Positions 1 through 12,223 of a stretch of 64,000 nucleotides of DNA are shown one piece after another; position 1 is the first letter of the stretch; each line of letters opens with the position of its first letter. The notes beneath the pieces were generated by a model. That model did not search any database. It was not told where the DNA came from and was given only the letters and a program-made list of their open reading frames with translations. The stretch covers positions 112,172 through 176,171 of the forward strand of contig NW_006766926.1 in NCBI RefSeq assembly GCF_000275845.1, written 5' to 3'. Origin of the DNA: Dichomitus squalens LYAD-421 SS1 (Eukaryota; Basidiomycota; Agaricomycetes; Polyporales; Polyporaceae). The position numbers were made by a program, and so were the translations under genes.

Positions 1-900
1 AATAGGGTGCTACACATACTAGATACTAGACTACAAGCGCTCACGGGCACAACTGTGCAAAGTCACCGTGGCAGCAGTGTCGGCGGGCACAGTCAAGAGT
101 TTAGGAAAGTGGAGGGGATGCATGGGCAGAACCGAGTGTCTACAGAGAGGGATGATGGGTGCGCGCAGGGATAAACGTCAACACGAAACTTTAGTCAGAG
201 CGCAGGGCTCATAGCCTGATAAACTCGAGGCTATGAAGACAAAGATTAGATCCGACTAGAGCCGAAGCAAGATCTTCAGTCAGTAAGGAAAGACTATATT
301 GCAGTAACGAACTGTACCTAGAGTCGAAGCAAGACTACAAAGGTCAAGTAAGTAACTACAAGTTAGAGATAGATGTAACAAAGTACTCACTCTTCAGTCA
401 GTAAGGAAAGACTGAAGAGGGAGGACGCAATCTGAAGTCCTTATATACTTGTCACAGTTTTCTCGTGCTACGTGACCTGGGGGTCATGTGAACCAGGAGA
501 GACGCTCACCTTGACCATGGACAACTCGTATTGGAAAGTGGAGGAGCCAGGATCGAACCCAGGACCTTGTGGGGTCCGGGAGCACCCAGCCTCACTCACT
601 GGCAGGTGACTCACGTGTTAGCAGGGGGGCTTACTCATCGGAGGAAGCCCGGACTTAGCATGACTCAGGTGTTAGTCATGAGGACGCCATGTGACAGGTC
701 AGGAGGCAAGGCACGAGTCAGCGGACTCTGACCAAGCAAGGGACAATAGGTACCTGGTCTGTGCACCACTGTATTTGTATAAATAGTAGGGGGTCTGAGG
801 CAGAGAACCTCAGACTTGATCTTCTCGTCGATTCCCCATCTCCCCTGTAGGTAGCTAGCAGCCCTACCTTCTACTGCCCCTTCTAGTCTAGGGAATACAC
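1..900. repeat. Repeat-rich, LTR-retroelement-like segment
   Basis: No gene is recognisable here. A 23-base segment beginning tcttcagtcagtaagg occurs identically at 273-295 and 391-413, and a ctagagYcgaagcaaga motif occurs at 257-273 and 319-335. A TATA-like gtataaatag lies at about 777-786. The stretch from 539 (tggaggagccaggatcgaac) resembles the complement of a tRNA 3' end, as in a retrotransposon primer-binding site. Together these suggest a decayed LTR element, but no LTR ends, gag or pol frames could be delimited, so the assignment is an inference. Confidence 0.35.
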
Positions 901-1675
901 TTGCTTACATTATTCCTTGCTGTGTCACTTGTGGTTGCTTCGCTCTCAGCACCAACCCCTTCACCGGTAAGCTTTGTCTTTGTTTATCTGGTGGCCCAGC
1001 TTGTTGGCTGTGACAGCTGCCCAAACAAGCCGCCAAAGCATTGCTGCAGTACAACTCCTATGCAACCCACAAAGTGCTCAAGGACATACTCTGCGAAAGG
1101 ATGGGAGGGAAGCCACACAGGTGGCAAATGGACGTTGCGGAAGCTCGTGGGGTTAGGCGCTTGCGCATGGCTTAGGTGTTGCGGGGTAAATGGACGGGCA
1201 GGATCCTCGAGCGCAGCTTTGATTAGGCCCCATTCAGAGATGTCCAAGAGGCGGTCGCTGTTGCACTCGAATGGTGCATGGCCATCATTGTCATCGTTGT
1301 TGTCATCATCGAAGAGGGCTCCCCAACCACTGGGATGCTCCTCAAGGCGTGCAAAGGGAAGCTGAGTGATGAGCGGGAATGTCACATCGGTCACCGATGG
1401 GGGAGTCACGGGGGTAAAGCCACCAGACATTAAGGAGCTCAGGAACCTCCGATTTTTCGTTCCCGCTTGGAGCTCTGAACGTCTGGTCACGAGACTACAA
1501 GAGGACATGCTGTAGAGTTGGAGAAGCAAAGGTTCAGCATGTCCACATGCTTGTACCTACCATGAGGTGATCTACGTCAATCAAAGAACCCGTCATAGGG
1601 TTTCGCTCGTCACTATCGAACTTGTGATGGTCCGAATGCTACATTGCTTTCCCTGAAAGGGAATAAAAGTTAAAT
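901..1675. other. Intergenic, no supported gene
   Basis: The longest frame (984-1529, minus) encodes 181 residues with a short D/N-rich patch but no family I recognise and no supporting context. It may belong to the repeat-like DNA to the left. No RNA gene was seen. Confidence 0.4.
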
Positions 1676-1779
1676 TGGCCAGCGCCGGGATCGAACCGAC
1701 GGCCTTGGCGTCACACAGGTCACATCCCATGTTCAAACCCGTATTAGCACCACGCTCTAACCAACTGAGCTAGCCGGCC
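1676..1779 (-). tRNA. tRNA-Ile (anticodon AAT) with intron
   Basis: The reverse strand folds into a full cloverleaf. The acceptor stem GGCCGGC pairs with GCTGGCC (one G-T pair). The D arm is GCTC/GAGC, the anticodon stem TGGTG/CGCCA, and the T arm GTCGG-TTCGATC-CCGGC. The loop CTAATAA places AAT at positions 34-36, which reads isoleucine. A 30-nt intron (1712-1741) interrupts the loop directly after position 37, the usual eukaryotic tRNA intron site. The discriminator base is A and no CCA is encoded, as expected for a nuclear tRNA gene. Confidence 0.95.
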
Positions 1780-1913
1780 GTATGCATTTTAGTCCACGTT
1801 GAAACATTCCCTCTTCTGGTGCCGTCCCGGGAACGGCTCATGCTCGGAGTGGCTGGTACATACTACCGTATCTCACTTGTCCTTAACGCTTACTCTGCAA
1901 CCCTCTCGCTGTC

Positions 1914-2716
1914 ATGCCTCCTCCGAAAAGCACCAAGACATCTGAGCCCATGAAGCAGGCCAAGCTATCATTTGTCTCCAAGCGGACAACTTCTACGAAC
2001 GCTGCTGCCGGAAAGAACACCAAGTCCACCCGCAAGCAGCCCGCACGAGCCTCCTCCAGCCCCACATCTAGCGAGCCTATCATCATCTCGGATAGTGACA
2101 GCGACGAGTCTTCCGATGACATCCACGTTGTGCCTGCTCCGAAGAAGCGGCGCCTCGACTCATCTGGACTAGGAAGCGGGAAGAAGCAGCCTGAGCTGAA
2201 GGGTGTTGGAGATCCCGCTGTGACCGAGCCGGAGAATGAGAGAGAGCCTTTGAACTTGTCTGACCCGAGATGGCGCAAGCTGTATGGCTCATCACGAGAG
2301 AAGATGGGTAACTTGGAACCGGGTAAGCCCTAGCAGCTCTGAATGGCGGCGACAAGCTGACCACAAGGACGTAGTTCATGCGAACGGTCAGTCCATGGTC
2401 CACCATATCCTGCGGGTGTTCGACCTGTGAGTCGTGATGCGTATATATGCATCTTGGTATGCTCTGAATCGCTTTCAATGTTCGTAGTTCGTACGAATAT
2501 GGTCCCTGTGTTGGAGTATCCCGCCTGGATCGCTGGGAACGAGCCCACGCGCTTGGTTTGAATCCGCCTCCGGAGGTCAGCTGTTTACCTCCTTCAGCTA
2601 CTCTCGTGCACATGCTCACTCCCCAATCATTCTTACAGGTGAAAGAGATCTTGTTGACCAAGGAAGGTGGCACGGATGAGCAGTTCTCGCAATCCGTCTT
2701 CCACGGTGAGGTTTAG
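1914..2716 (+). CDS. DNA polymerase delta subunit 4 (POLD4/Cdm1 family)
   Basis: This is the small accessory subunit of replicative DNA polymerase delta, which stabilises the complex and its contact with PCNA. Model: join(1914..2322, 2375..2426, 2488..2575, 2639..2716), 208 residues; the exons sum to a whole number of codons. The N-terminus contains KQAKLSFVSK, a degenerate PCNA-interacting (PIP-like) motif, followed by a Ser/Asp-rich disordered stretch with basic KKRR. The C-terminal half carries the family core: ILRVFDL, then YEYGPCVG, RLDRWERA and LNPPPEV, matching the conserved part of human POLD4. The last intron starts with an unusual GTCAGC donor but has a clear pyrimidine tract. The protein is longer than human POLD4 (107 residues) because of the N-terminal extension. 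Family assignment is secure; the first exon start is the first ATG. Confidence 0.9.
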
Positions 2717-3025
2717 CACCGCGAGGTGATCTCCGACTTGCCCTTATCTTGTGCTATCTTATGCTGTCGTCTATGCTGTGAGTAGTTTGATGGACTGTTG
2801 TAGTGCGTATATCATGTATTCTTAGACTCCGGAACCCCCACCCGAATGACCTGTGCTCCGTCGAGAACCTGAGAAATCATCGACCTCCTTGCAAGCCTTC
2901 GGACGACGTCTCCAAAATGGTCATATGAAGATGTTCACGATTAGGTCTGACTGGAGACTTGGGAGCATACAACATGAAAATAAACATAACAACATACAAC
3001 CTATTAGACTAACCGTCTCCAGGGT

Positions 3026-6000
3026 CTACTCCACTTCGGTCATAGGGCTGTCGGCGCCCATTGCAGCTTCAATGGTGGCATTCGGCTCTTCGGTGAGGGG
3101 TGGCATTCTTCCACTCGTGTTTGATATAGGAGGCTGAGGCTGACCGGTAGAAGATACAGCAGCTCCGGCACCGATGAGAATGTTGGCCTGCGTTTCGTCC
3201 TCTCCTTCCATCTCCGCGAGAGCGTCCCTTAGTGTACAAACGATCATCAGTCTCGTCGTTCAGACGATGAAGCGAGTACGGCGCCTACTGAAACGCGTCC
3301 CTGCATTCCGCACGCTTGGCGGCGCTTCGCCACTTCTGATAGCGACTGGTAGGTGCGAGCATTGCCGCATCAAGGCCTAGGGAGGTAACTGGTGAGCCGG
3401 CGGGACTCATCAGTCAGGAGCTGACTGCGATTTACCATCATCTTCTCCGAGGTACCGCATGTTCTTGACTTTCACCCAAGACCTATAGCCGGAGACGGCA
3501 TGAGTACTGTCGAGGATAGGACTAGAGTAGACAAATCCGCGTACCAATTGCTCTTCGATTTTTTCTCATAGAACCGCACGAGCGCAATACCGTTGTCGCG
3601 AATATCCGGAGCGATGGCGAGGACGTTTGGGGGCACCTCGGGGTCGTCCTCCTCGAAGACGACCGCAGGCCAGTAGGGGAACGAGCCTACGACATGAGTT
3701 AACACCATGAATTGTGCACCCGTTGAGATGGAACCGACCAGTCTTCGCCCATACTGTGTGGGATGGTCAGCCAAGGACCGTTGTGCGCCACTGAACTGGA
3801 TGCGCACCTAATGTTCCACCTTCAACCTTTTCGTCCTCTCCCAATACAATCATACCGGGCTCCCGAGGTTCGTCCTTTTGAGCCGGCGCAGCAGGTTTCG
3901 GACGGGCAGAAGATGCAGGTCTAGGCACAGATTCATCGTCCTCTGTCGCGTCCGAATCAAGATCTGTCAGGTCTGTTAAATCCGAATCCACGTCCATCGC
4001 GTCTGCATCGAAGGCTTTCGCCAAACGCGAAGGTCCCGCGATAGGCTGCGCGGGAACGAACGCCTCTACTCCTCTGCGCTTGCGAGCTTCCTTTTCCAGC
4101 TTCTTCTGCTTGGCCTTCTCGCGACGAATGGCCGGGGTGTCAAGAACGTCAATCCAGATGATCTTACGTGGACGACGGTCCTCTTCCTCCTCCTGTCGTG
4201 TCGGCTGTGACTCCTCAGCGGGAACGGTCGTAGTCTCCTCGTGGGCTTGTGCCTTTTCTTGTGGTACGTCGACGTCAGGACGAGTCTCGGACTCAGACTG
4301 ATCAGCTGTTTGAAGCTGATGCTCGATCACCGCCGTAGGTCGAGCTGGATGTGTCGGGGATGAGGGTGCCAGAGACGTAGGTTCTGCAAGATCAATTTCC
4401 GGGGACACAGGTTCTAGGGGAACCTGTTGCTCGACATCCGAACCCTTCGGTCCTTCTACCTCGATGTGCTGCGGTTCGTCGACATCCATACGATCGGGCT
4501 GGTCCGCTTTCAGTTCTTGGCGCATACGCAGTTCAGGCGGTGGGGACATGTCGAGGGGTTGAGGCGGCTTGGGCGGTTCTGAACCATCAATAAACTCATC
4601 CTCCGTTTCGTCCGGATCTGGCTCTGGCGCAAAAGGCTTCGCAGGAGGCTCTAGAGCTTCCTGTAGTGACTGGCGACTGTCATGAAGCTGAGCTCCTGCC
4701 GTCTCCGGTACGTTGCGACCAGGCGACTCGATGATGCTTGGCTCTGGCACTGACTTTGGCTCTTGTGTGGCCTCAGCGGCTGGCGCAGTCTCAGGTTTCG
4801 GTTCCAGTGTCGCCTCGGGCACAGACGGAGACTGCGGACCAGTATCTGAGGCACTGCGAAGGGTAGACGCTTCCGTAGATAGCGGTAGGCTTGCCTCTGG
4901 TTGCGCTAGGACCGGTGCTGGGCTGCTCACCGTGACCACGTCAATTTCGATATCCTCGTCAATCGCCTCGGGAGGCGCTCCGAGCGCTTCGACTGTTGAA
5001 GGTTCCGGGACACCTTGATCGTGCGAGGCGGCACTGGTTTCCGGCTCAGGCTGTTCGTGTGGTGGTAACGGCGATGGTGACGGTGATGATGGCGGCGGAG
5101 ATGATGGAGGGTCGCGAACTGTTTCAGGCAGCTGCAGAGGTGCAGAAGCTGGGGACTTGCTACGGGCTCGTGAAGGAGGTTTGGGTGACGGTTGTCGGAT
5201 GGCCTCGGCCGCGGTTGGAGATGCAGACAGTTCGGGCAGGGCAGGTATCGGGATTTCAGATAACTTTGTAGGAGCTTCGGACGAAGGAGCCCTTAGCGCT
5301 TCTGCAGACGTGGTATCCTGTGAATCGGACGGTGCAGGTCCGTTAACTCGAGAACTTCCGGGATCAGCATTATTCGGAGCAACATCGCCCGCGGTAGCAT
5401 CCTCCGCAGAGGGATGAGTTACTTCTCCGTCTGTCGATTCCATGCTGACATTGGCATTATGAGTCTTTTTGTGACCTGCATGGTCGTCGAAACTGATGAG
5501 TAGACCATTGATAGTGATGTCAACCGACGTCGGTGACTTACTCGTCTTCGTTCTCTTCCTGGATGGAGGCTGAGGCGGACGTTCAACAGTAGCCCTGCCA
5601 CGCCGTTTATGATCTGCAGGCAAGATCCATCCCTGCTCAAACAGTTTGAACGACTGCCAGCTGTCCACATCCTGCACAGTGATAGGCATATCCTGCCCAG
5701 GCGGTGCCATCGATTTCCTCTGCCTCTTCGGCTTATCCGGAGGAGCGGTACTTGAGGAAGCCTCCACAGATAACTGATCTTCAGCGGCCGAGCCACCGTC
5801 CGGAGTCTCTGACGTCCCACCGGCCTCTCCTTCGAACGCCGCTACCGCCACAGCCCCGGCACGAGTGCGAGTCAAGCGGAATCCTGGAGAGGCATCGAGC
5901 GCCGCTTGCCGTTCCTCGCGAGCGCGCTTGAGCGCTGCGCTTCTGTCATACTTGCCCTTCTTGCCCTTCTCCTTCTCTCTTTCCTTTTCTTCCTCTCTCT

Positions 6001-8701
6001 CTCTCTCTTTCTCCTTCTCAGTTTCCTTCTCCTTCTCAATCTCCTTCTCCTTCTCCTTCTCCTCTTTCTCCTTCGCGATCCGCCTGCGTTTTCGTTCCTG
6101 CTCCAGCGGAGACTCGGACGAGGGTCTCTTGACTGGTGGTGGAGGCGGGGCAGGAGGTCGGATGAGGGGCAGTTCAAAGTTGAGCAAGGACTCGATGGGT
6201 GTCGTGGTTAGGATAAGGTTTGTATCCTGACGAATCGACTCTTCCGACATGAGAAGGTCGAGGATGTCCAAAGGGGGCTCGAGGTCGCCGATCTGAGGCA
6301 TGGGAACATCAAGCTGGGTGGACTGAGCTTCGGTCTCCTCGATCTTCCCATTGACGACAGGCTCGGCGTCGGGCGCAGTCCCAGCAGGGTGATGGACGAG
6401 CTTGTCCAGCTCCGCCAGCGGCGCCTGCGCGGCGTTCCGTATTCGAATGGCTGTCTTGTAGTAGGCAGAGGCCGGTTGATTGTACGTTATCGCGTTGTCT
6501 AGCACCAGGTTGATGTCGCGCTACGCTAGGGAGTCAATCTCACGTAAATGGGCTATCCCTGGGTTGTAAAGTCACCTTAAACTCTGCCAGGTCCAGATAC
6601 TCATGCCTGTCCAGCTTCTGATCTATCTTGTCCCACCACATCGGACTTTTGATGACGTCGTAGTAATCAGGAACCTCCGTCTTGTTGACTGGCGTCTTGA
6701 AGTAAGAGTGTTGGCGATCATGTCTGCAGCCGCGCAGTGTCAGGAAGACTAATAAGTACCGTGGCACACGCATCGAGACGTACGCAGTAATTTTCTGAAA
6801 CGCCAGCCTGAGCGGACCCTCATGAGGGAAAAGGAAATGCAGGAGGACGTCCTGTATGGCCTCAGCTTGAGCCTGCTTGACGCGCTCGCGCCTACGGACG
6901 AGGTCGGCGATAGTATGCAGTTTCTCGAGGTCGTTCCTGAGCACCTTCATCAACTGCAGCAACTATAGTCAGTGAGCCAGCTCCATGTCACGCCACAGGG
7001 CCGCCAATATACTCACATCAAGCTTCACAGCCTTTTCTTGATCTGTCTGCTGCTTGCTGCCCGACAAAGCGGTCCAAGGCTCGAGGTGCAATCGTTTCAG
7101 CAGAGGGGCACCACGTCTCGCCTCCCGTTTCAAGCTCCAGTACCGGCAGACTAGATGCACGAACTCCTGCTTGTGCCGCACATGTATCCTAGAGATGTAT
7201 TGCATTATTCGGTTCACGATTATCTTCGGCACGAGCGGAGGACCCGGTTTGTAAGTCTTGTTGTATGCGCGTGCGCTCTTGCTAGACTTCGGTGCCTGGG
7301 TGTGGCCATCGACCTCGTCGCCGTCATCGGGTTCATTTTGGAGTGCCGCCGCGCGAACCTTCTGCTGCTCGGGCTGTGATCGTCAGTACGAATTAGCTGC
7401 TATCCACAGGAACGACCGGCACCGAAACACCGAGCGCTCACCGGCAGGTGCTTCTCGCAGTAGCAAGCAAGAACGGGCGCCTCCGACCCCTGAGATGCCT
7501 TCATGGGCATGAGGAGCTTCTCCTTCCTAGCGCATGTGGCATGGAATGCGGTGAAGCACGACGGCTTGGTGCACTGTATGCAGGCGCCGTGCTTCTCGTC
7601 GCATATCGAACACCTCTAGAACATCTCAGCATCAGGCAATGAGAAACATAAGAGTCCAAGTTACCAGTCTCCAGCGCTGTTTCGAGATCTTCTCTACTCC
7701 CGTGATCGGCTCCATGAAGACTTCGTTGGCCACTGCTGTTTCGGGTACCCAGATAGCGCAGAGAAGGTGGACCCAATCGCCGGAAACGGTTTGCTTGAAC
7801 GCCCCGCCTTCGTTAGGACAGAGGATGCAAGACTGCGGCACGATTGTTAAGCCCCATGGTGCGCACCAGAGTGCATTGCCACTTACGACCGGGTTCTCCG
7901 GGGAGACAGTGCATTTCCTGCAAAGCCATTGTCCCTCGGGGATATAGGGGACACCATAGCAATCTCAAGTGATGTCAGTGCGGTAGAAACGAAAACAGTC
8001 GAATAACGTACCTTGGTGCACGGCGAGGTTGCACCCGTCACAAAACACGATAGCATTCGCGTTCTCCCCCTCAGAGTCGTCGCAGATGGCACATGTAGAA
8101 TCTTCGGATGGCAGAGCGATGTCGGTCTTGGGAATGTTCTTCGTCTATGCGTGGGGAACGGGGTTCGCGAATAGGAGACGCGACAACTGTGGCTGCAAGG
8201 CTTACCAGGTCAAACCATTCCTTCTCCAGCCTATCCATGACAATCTCAAAAGTCTCGTAGGTGATTTTGTCCAGATGCTGTGCCTTCCGTTCTGCGTTGA
8301 GCGCATCAACCCATTCTTGGTCTGTAGGAGAATGAGGAATAATACGCACGGAGACTGACCGCAGGGCGCACCTTGCTCGTCCATGTCATACTCAACCTGG
8401 ACTGCCAAATCGCTCTCCAGTGGTTCTTTGTATACATCAGCTACATGCTTGCTGTATAACTCGCAGAAGTACACACCAATGTACCGGATGTAGTGCTTCT
8501 CCTGCTGAAACATGGACGGGCCATTGTCTGCGAAGCTTTCAATAAGGCTATCAGACCACACGAGGAGCAGCTCTTACATCCATAGGACCGCGCAATTTGA
8601 TCAGCGACTCCGGTTGTTTGACGGCTGATCTCGTCGTTCACCCTCACGAAAGAGACTTTTGGCAGCGGGTTTGGCGCGGGCGAGGCCACTCCGCGCGCCA
8701 T
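3026..8701 (-). CDS. NTO1: BRPF/Nto1-type histone-acetyltransferase scaffold (EPL1-PHD-ePHD-bromodomain-PWWP)
   Basis: This is a chromatin reader and scaffold of a NuA3/MOZ-type acetyltransferase complex, acting in the nucleus on histone H3. Minus-strand exons: 8578-8701, 8372-8527, 8206-8321, 8012-8144, 7887-7963, 7665-7832, 7442-7615, 7017-7373, 6784-6962, 6576-6723, 3808-6520, 3739-3753, 3545-3686, 3436-3482, 3289-3376, 3026-3227. They sum to 4839 nt (1612 residues). Domain order: EPL1-like N-terminus (residues 10-130), PHD finger (CAICDD...CDGCNLAVH, 150-203), extended PHD (CILCPN...HATCARKEK, 205-315), bromodomain ([11 protein letters not shown]...NAITYN, 500-580), PWWP ([14 protein letters not shown], 1449-1520). 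Between bromodomain and PWWP lies a disordered Pro/Ser/Glu-rich linker of about 870 residues with a charged EKEK-type tract. Yeast Nto1 lacks bromodomain and PWWP, so the architecture is closer to animal BRPF1. Exon 12 is a 15-nt microexon. Confidence 0.93.
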
Positions 8702-8978
8702 CGTAGTAAGACACAGTCAGTCCTCAGTATTCAGACTCAAGATGTTAGCCGCCGTTCAGCGGACACGCATCACGTAGATAGGGGAGCCAACAGCACGCGC
8801 GGCGCAACGACAGGCAGCAGCAGGTAGTGGTAGCCGAGAGAAGGACGATGGCCACTGCAGCTGCGACGCGCGGGGCTGCGTCCGACGGCGTGCCCGAGCC
8901 TGGCAAGCGCGCGGCGCCTGCTGCATCTTGCACATCGACTACAACGACCGCCCCTCTCTCCTTCGATCTGCTTCCACT
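8702..8978. promoter_or_regulatory. Shared bidirectional promoter, NTO1/ARP2
   Basis: These 277 bases separate the start codons of two genes transcribed away from each other, so they must hold both 5' leaders and core promoters. No clear TATA box was seen. Co-regulation is only an inference from the geometry. Confidence 0.6.
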
Positions 8979-10544
8979 ATGGACCCCTCAGTGCCCTTGG
9001 TCGTTGACAACGGTACCGGTGTGCGTATATCTCTAATCGGCCGCCGTGTGTCCACCCGATTGCTCATGCGCCCCGCCCGTCTACGCCTGCATCCAGTTTG
9101 TGAAAGTGGGCTACGCCGGGTCCAACTTCCCTGAACATGGTGTGCACCGCGGCCTCACAAGCCCATTCACCACCTTAAGTCAGCCTTGCTCCGCTCACAT
9201 CTGCTGCGTCTACGTACAGTGTTTCCCTCCATCGTCGGCCGACCAATCTTGCGCGCAGAGGAGCGCGTCGCAGGCTCGGCAGTAATTAAGGATGTCATGA
9301 TCGGCGATGAGGCAGCGGAGAACCGCAACTACCTACAAGTAACGCAGCCGATGGAGCACGGTATAATTCGCAACTGGGAGGACATGAAGCTCCTATGGGA
9401 CTATACCTTCGACGAGAAGCTCCGCGTCGATACCCGTGGCCGTAAGGTGCTCCTGACGGAGCCGCCCATGAACCCGAAGGCGAACCGGCAGCGAATGGCG
9501 CAGGTCATGTTTGAAGAGTACGGCTTCCAAGGCGTGTATGTTGCCATCCAGGCCGTGCTGACGCTTTACGCGCAAGGTGCGTTGCATTTCTCGTGTCTCA
9601 TGTAAGATGTGCACAGGACCAGACGAGAGTGTACTGACCGCACGCGCCTTATGTAGGTCTGACAACCGGGGTTGTCGTCGATTCCGGAGACGGCGTGACG
9701 CACATTGTACCTGTGTATGACGGCTTCGCGCTTCCTCACCTCACGAGACGACTCGACATCGCCGGACGCGACGTGACACGCTACCTGATCAAGCTACTCC
9801 TCATGCGCGGGTATGCCTTCAACCGGACTGCAGACTTTGAGACCGTACGAGAAATCAAGGAGAAATTGTGCTACGTTAGCTATGACCTCGACCTCGACAC
9901 GCGGCTATCAGAAGAGACGACGGTCCTTGTTGAGACATACACTGTGAGTTCCTACCCTGTCCCCCTAGCCGAATACAGCTGCTACAGAGCATGTTCTTAC
10001 TGGGCGTTGGCGTTGTCTATGACATTTCCCATAGCTCCCTGATGGCCGTGTAATCAAAATCGGGTCCGAGCGGTTCGAGGCGCCAGAATGCATGTTCCAG
10101 CCACACCTGGTGGATGTCGAGCAGCCCGGTGTCGCAGAGATGCTCTTCCAGACGATCCAGTCCGCCGCAGTCGATATCCGCACGGAGCTCTACAAGCACA
10201 TCGTCCTTTCTGGCGGCTCGAGTATGTATCCCGGCCTGCCAAGCCGGCTGGAGAAGGAGATGAAACAGCTATACCTCACCCGTGTGCTCAACGGCGACCC
10301 ATCGCGACTCAACGTGCGTCGTTTCGACTAACTTTCGCTGTGCTCTTCGTGCGATTAACCATCGTGTCTACAGAAATTCAAGATCCGCATCGAGGATCCC
10401 CCACGCCGGAAGCACATGGTCTTCCTCGGCGGCGCGGTGCTTGCGGACATCATGAAGCAACGGGAGGAGTTCTGGGTCACCCGGGAGGAGTGGTTCGAGC
10501 AGGGCGTGCGCGCTCTCGATAAGCTCGGGCGCGGCGAGAACTAG
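8979..10544 (+). CDS. ARP2: Actin-related protein 2 (Arp2/3 complex subunit)
   Basis: Arp2 is the actin-like subunit that, with Arp3, forms the template for branched actin filaments at endocytic patches in the cytoplasm. Model: join(8979..9020, 9097..9139, 9220..9576, 9657..9943, 10035..10313, 10374..10544), 1179 nt, 392 residues, the usual Arp2 length. The start is the ATG of [14 protein letters not shown], followed across the first intron by [14 protein letters not shown]. Later actin-fold motifs are [15 protein letters not shown] (phosphate-binding loop 2), [19 protein letters not shown], and [21 protein letters not shown] (adenosine site). The C-terminus has [12 protein letters not shown] and REEWFEQG, the Arp2 form of the actin tail. 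All introns are short with canonical ends. Paralogue confusion with actin or Arp3 is unlikely given the Arp2-specific [14 protein letters not shown]. Confidence 0.97.
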
Positions 10545-11053
10545 ACAACGACATGCGGGGCATGTGTTGCCGTCGGTGCGAGTGGACGATTTGGGTAGTA
10601 TTGTAATCATGCTGTGACAAGTTTCCCGAATGACGGATTGAACATATCTCCCCTAGACTGGACATACACATTCCTCACGTATACTGGCCACACGGACCGC
10701 TCACTGATACTTTCAGGGACGTCTGTCGAATACATTACGTGATACGGATATCAGTCTTCAATGGTTCTGGTATATGCACGTTGTACCTTTGGCACCGCTG
10801 TCCGGGAAAATATAATTCTCATATACTACCTATGGATGCCAATCGAGTACCAGTGATGAAGATTATCCAGTGTAAGTGTGATGGTGTAACGTATAATACA
10901 TGTGTCGATCTAAGATACGTTCTAAGTGAGCGGTGCGGTGATGGGCCATTATACCTGGGATACAGTGTAGTCGATAGCACGTGCGGAGAGAGCATAAAGT
11001 TCCAAGGGCAATGTGCCAGTGGAATGCAGAACCGAAGAGGACCGAGCAGAAAC
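10545..11053. other. Convergent intergenic region, no supported gene
   Basis: This lies between the 3' ends of ARP2 and the carrier gene. An open frame at 10739-11146 runs antisense into the last exon of the carrier and shows no family motif. It presumably holds the two 3' UTRs. Confidence 0.5.
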
Positions 11054-12223
11054 TCATGTCATACGCAATGCAGCCTCATAGATGCAGAACATGACCGCGG
11101 CATTGGGGATGACACGCATAAGGTGTGCACTGAGACCACCATATAATGACCCAACGCCCTCTTCTGCGATGACGAGGCGTAATGTCTGCCAAAGGCCAGT
11201 ATACTTGACCTTGCCATCCACAAGAGGCTGTCTGAGTCGCGTTCGCAAAACCTAATCCAATGTCAACAAGTCCCCACGTCACAGCGAGACTCAAGGACGA
11301 CGCACCTCGTGAGGATATGTTACCAACGACGCAACGCACTTCGCCGTCCCCGCGCTGCCAATCATGCCAAACCATTCCAGCGCCCCACCCTTCCCCTGCG
11401 TCCCTGCCGTGAGCTTCTTCAGCCGCTCATACAGAACCCACTGGATCGTCCCCTCCGTCACGCCCAGATAGCTCGCGCTCAAGCCCTTATAGAACCCGCG
11501 CACGCCTTCCTCTCTCATTATCTTCTTCACCATAGCCACCGAGCCCCCAAAAAACGAATTCCCCCCAGCAATGTCGGGCTTGTGCGCGTCGAGCTGTAGA
11601 CGCGTCTTGACGACCCATATGGGGTTGGTCGCGGTGCCAGTCGCGACCCCAGCGATGGCGGCGGCGGCAAGGTGTACCCATGAGTTTTCTTGGCCATGGT
11701 TGAAGTTGTTGGCAATGATCTGCTTGCCGTTCCCGTAGGTGAAGAAGTTGATAGAGCGCGCGGGGACGACACCGACGAGGGTGGGGCCGAGACCTTTGAA
11801 GAGAGCTCGCGGCGACTCTTCTCGGTATATATCCCTATGTAGCCACATAAGTTCAAGAATATGGTCTTGTAAATGAGTACGCGCACGTACCGGATGATGT
11901 GCGCAGTCTCTACGAAATGCCATAAGAGATTTCGTCTGACCGCGACGGTGGCGGCACCGTTCCCCTCTATGCTCAATCCCACATGCTTCGCGCGGAACAG
12001 GTCGGACTGCAATCGCGTCTTGACCACGTCAAATGGGCTCGTGACAATCGCACCGCACATGCCACCGAGCCTATATGCACGCGCGCAGATTAGACACGTT
12101 TCGCCGATCGCACTACATTTCGGTTGCTACTTACCCGCCAGCAACGAAATGGTGCCATGACTTTGCGGGCAGCAAGCTAGATTTCGAGGGGCCCTCAACC
12201 GGGCGTGGCGGAGTGTCGGCCAT
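11054..12223 (-). CDS. RIM2: Mitochondrial pyrimidine-nucleotide carrier (Rim2/SLC25A33-36 type)
   Basis: This is a mitochondrial inner-membrane carrier exchanging pyrimidine nucleotides, needed for mitochondrial DNA and RNA synthesis. Minus-strand exons: 12135-12223, 11891-12070, 11306-11834, 11054-11251; 996 nt, 331 residues. Three repeats carry the carrier signature: SPFDVVKTRLQ, NPIWVVKTRLQ and YPHEVLRTRLRQ. The P-I-W-V-V-K-T-R-L-Q form in repeat 2 and SINFFTYGNGK are typical of the Rim2 branch. GGMCGAIVTSP opens helix 1. I start at MADTPPRP; an in-frame upstream ATG at 12382 would add 53 low-complexity residues, mostly overlapping the promoter shared with RPC25. Substrate is inferred from the subfamily. 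Confidence 0.9.

Noticed and set aside
539..612. Possible tRNA gene on the minus strand (gatcgaac B-box-like)
   Set aside because: The T stem does not pair and no D or anticodon arm can be built; more likely a primer-binding-site-like or repeat sequence.
984..1529. 181-residue minus-strand frame
   Set aside because: No family motif, no splice structure, next to repeat-like DNA.
5865..6230. Ser/Phe/Leu-rich plus-strand frames opposite the Nto1-like gene
   Set aside because: They are the complement of the EKEK/RKRE coding tract and purely compositional.
10739..11146. 135-residue plus-strand frame
   Set aside because: Antisense to the last carrier exon and without motifs.
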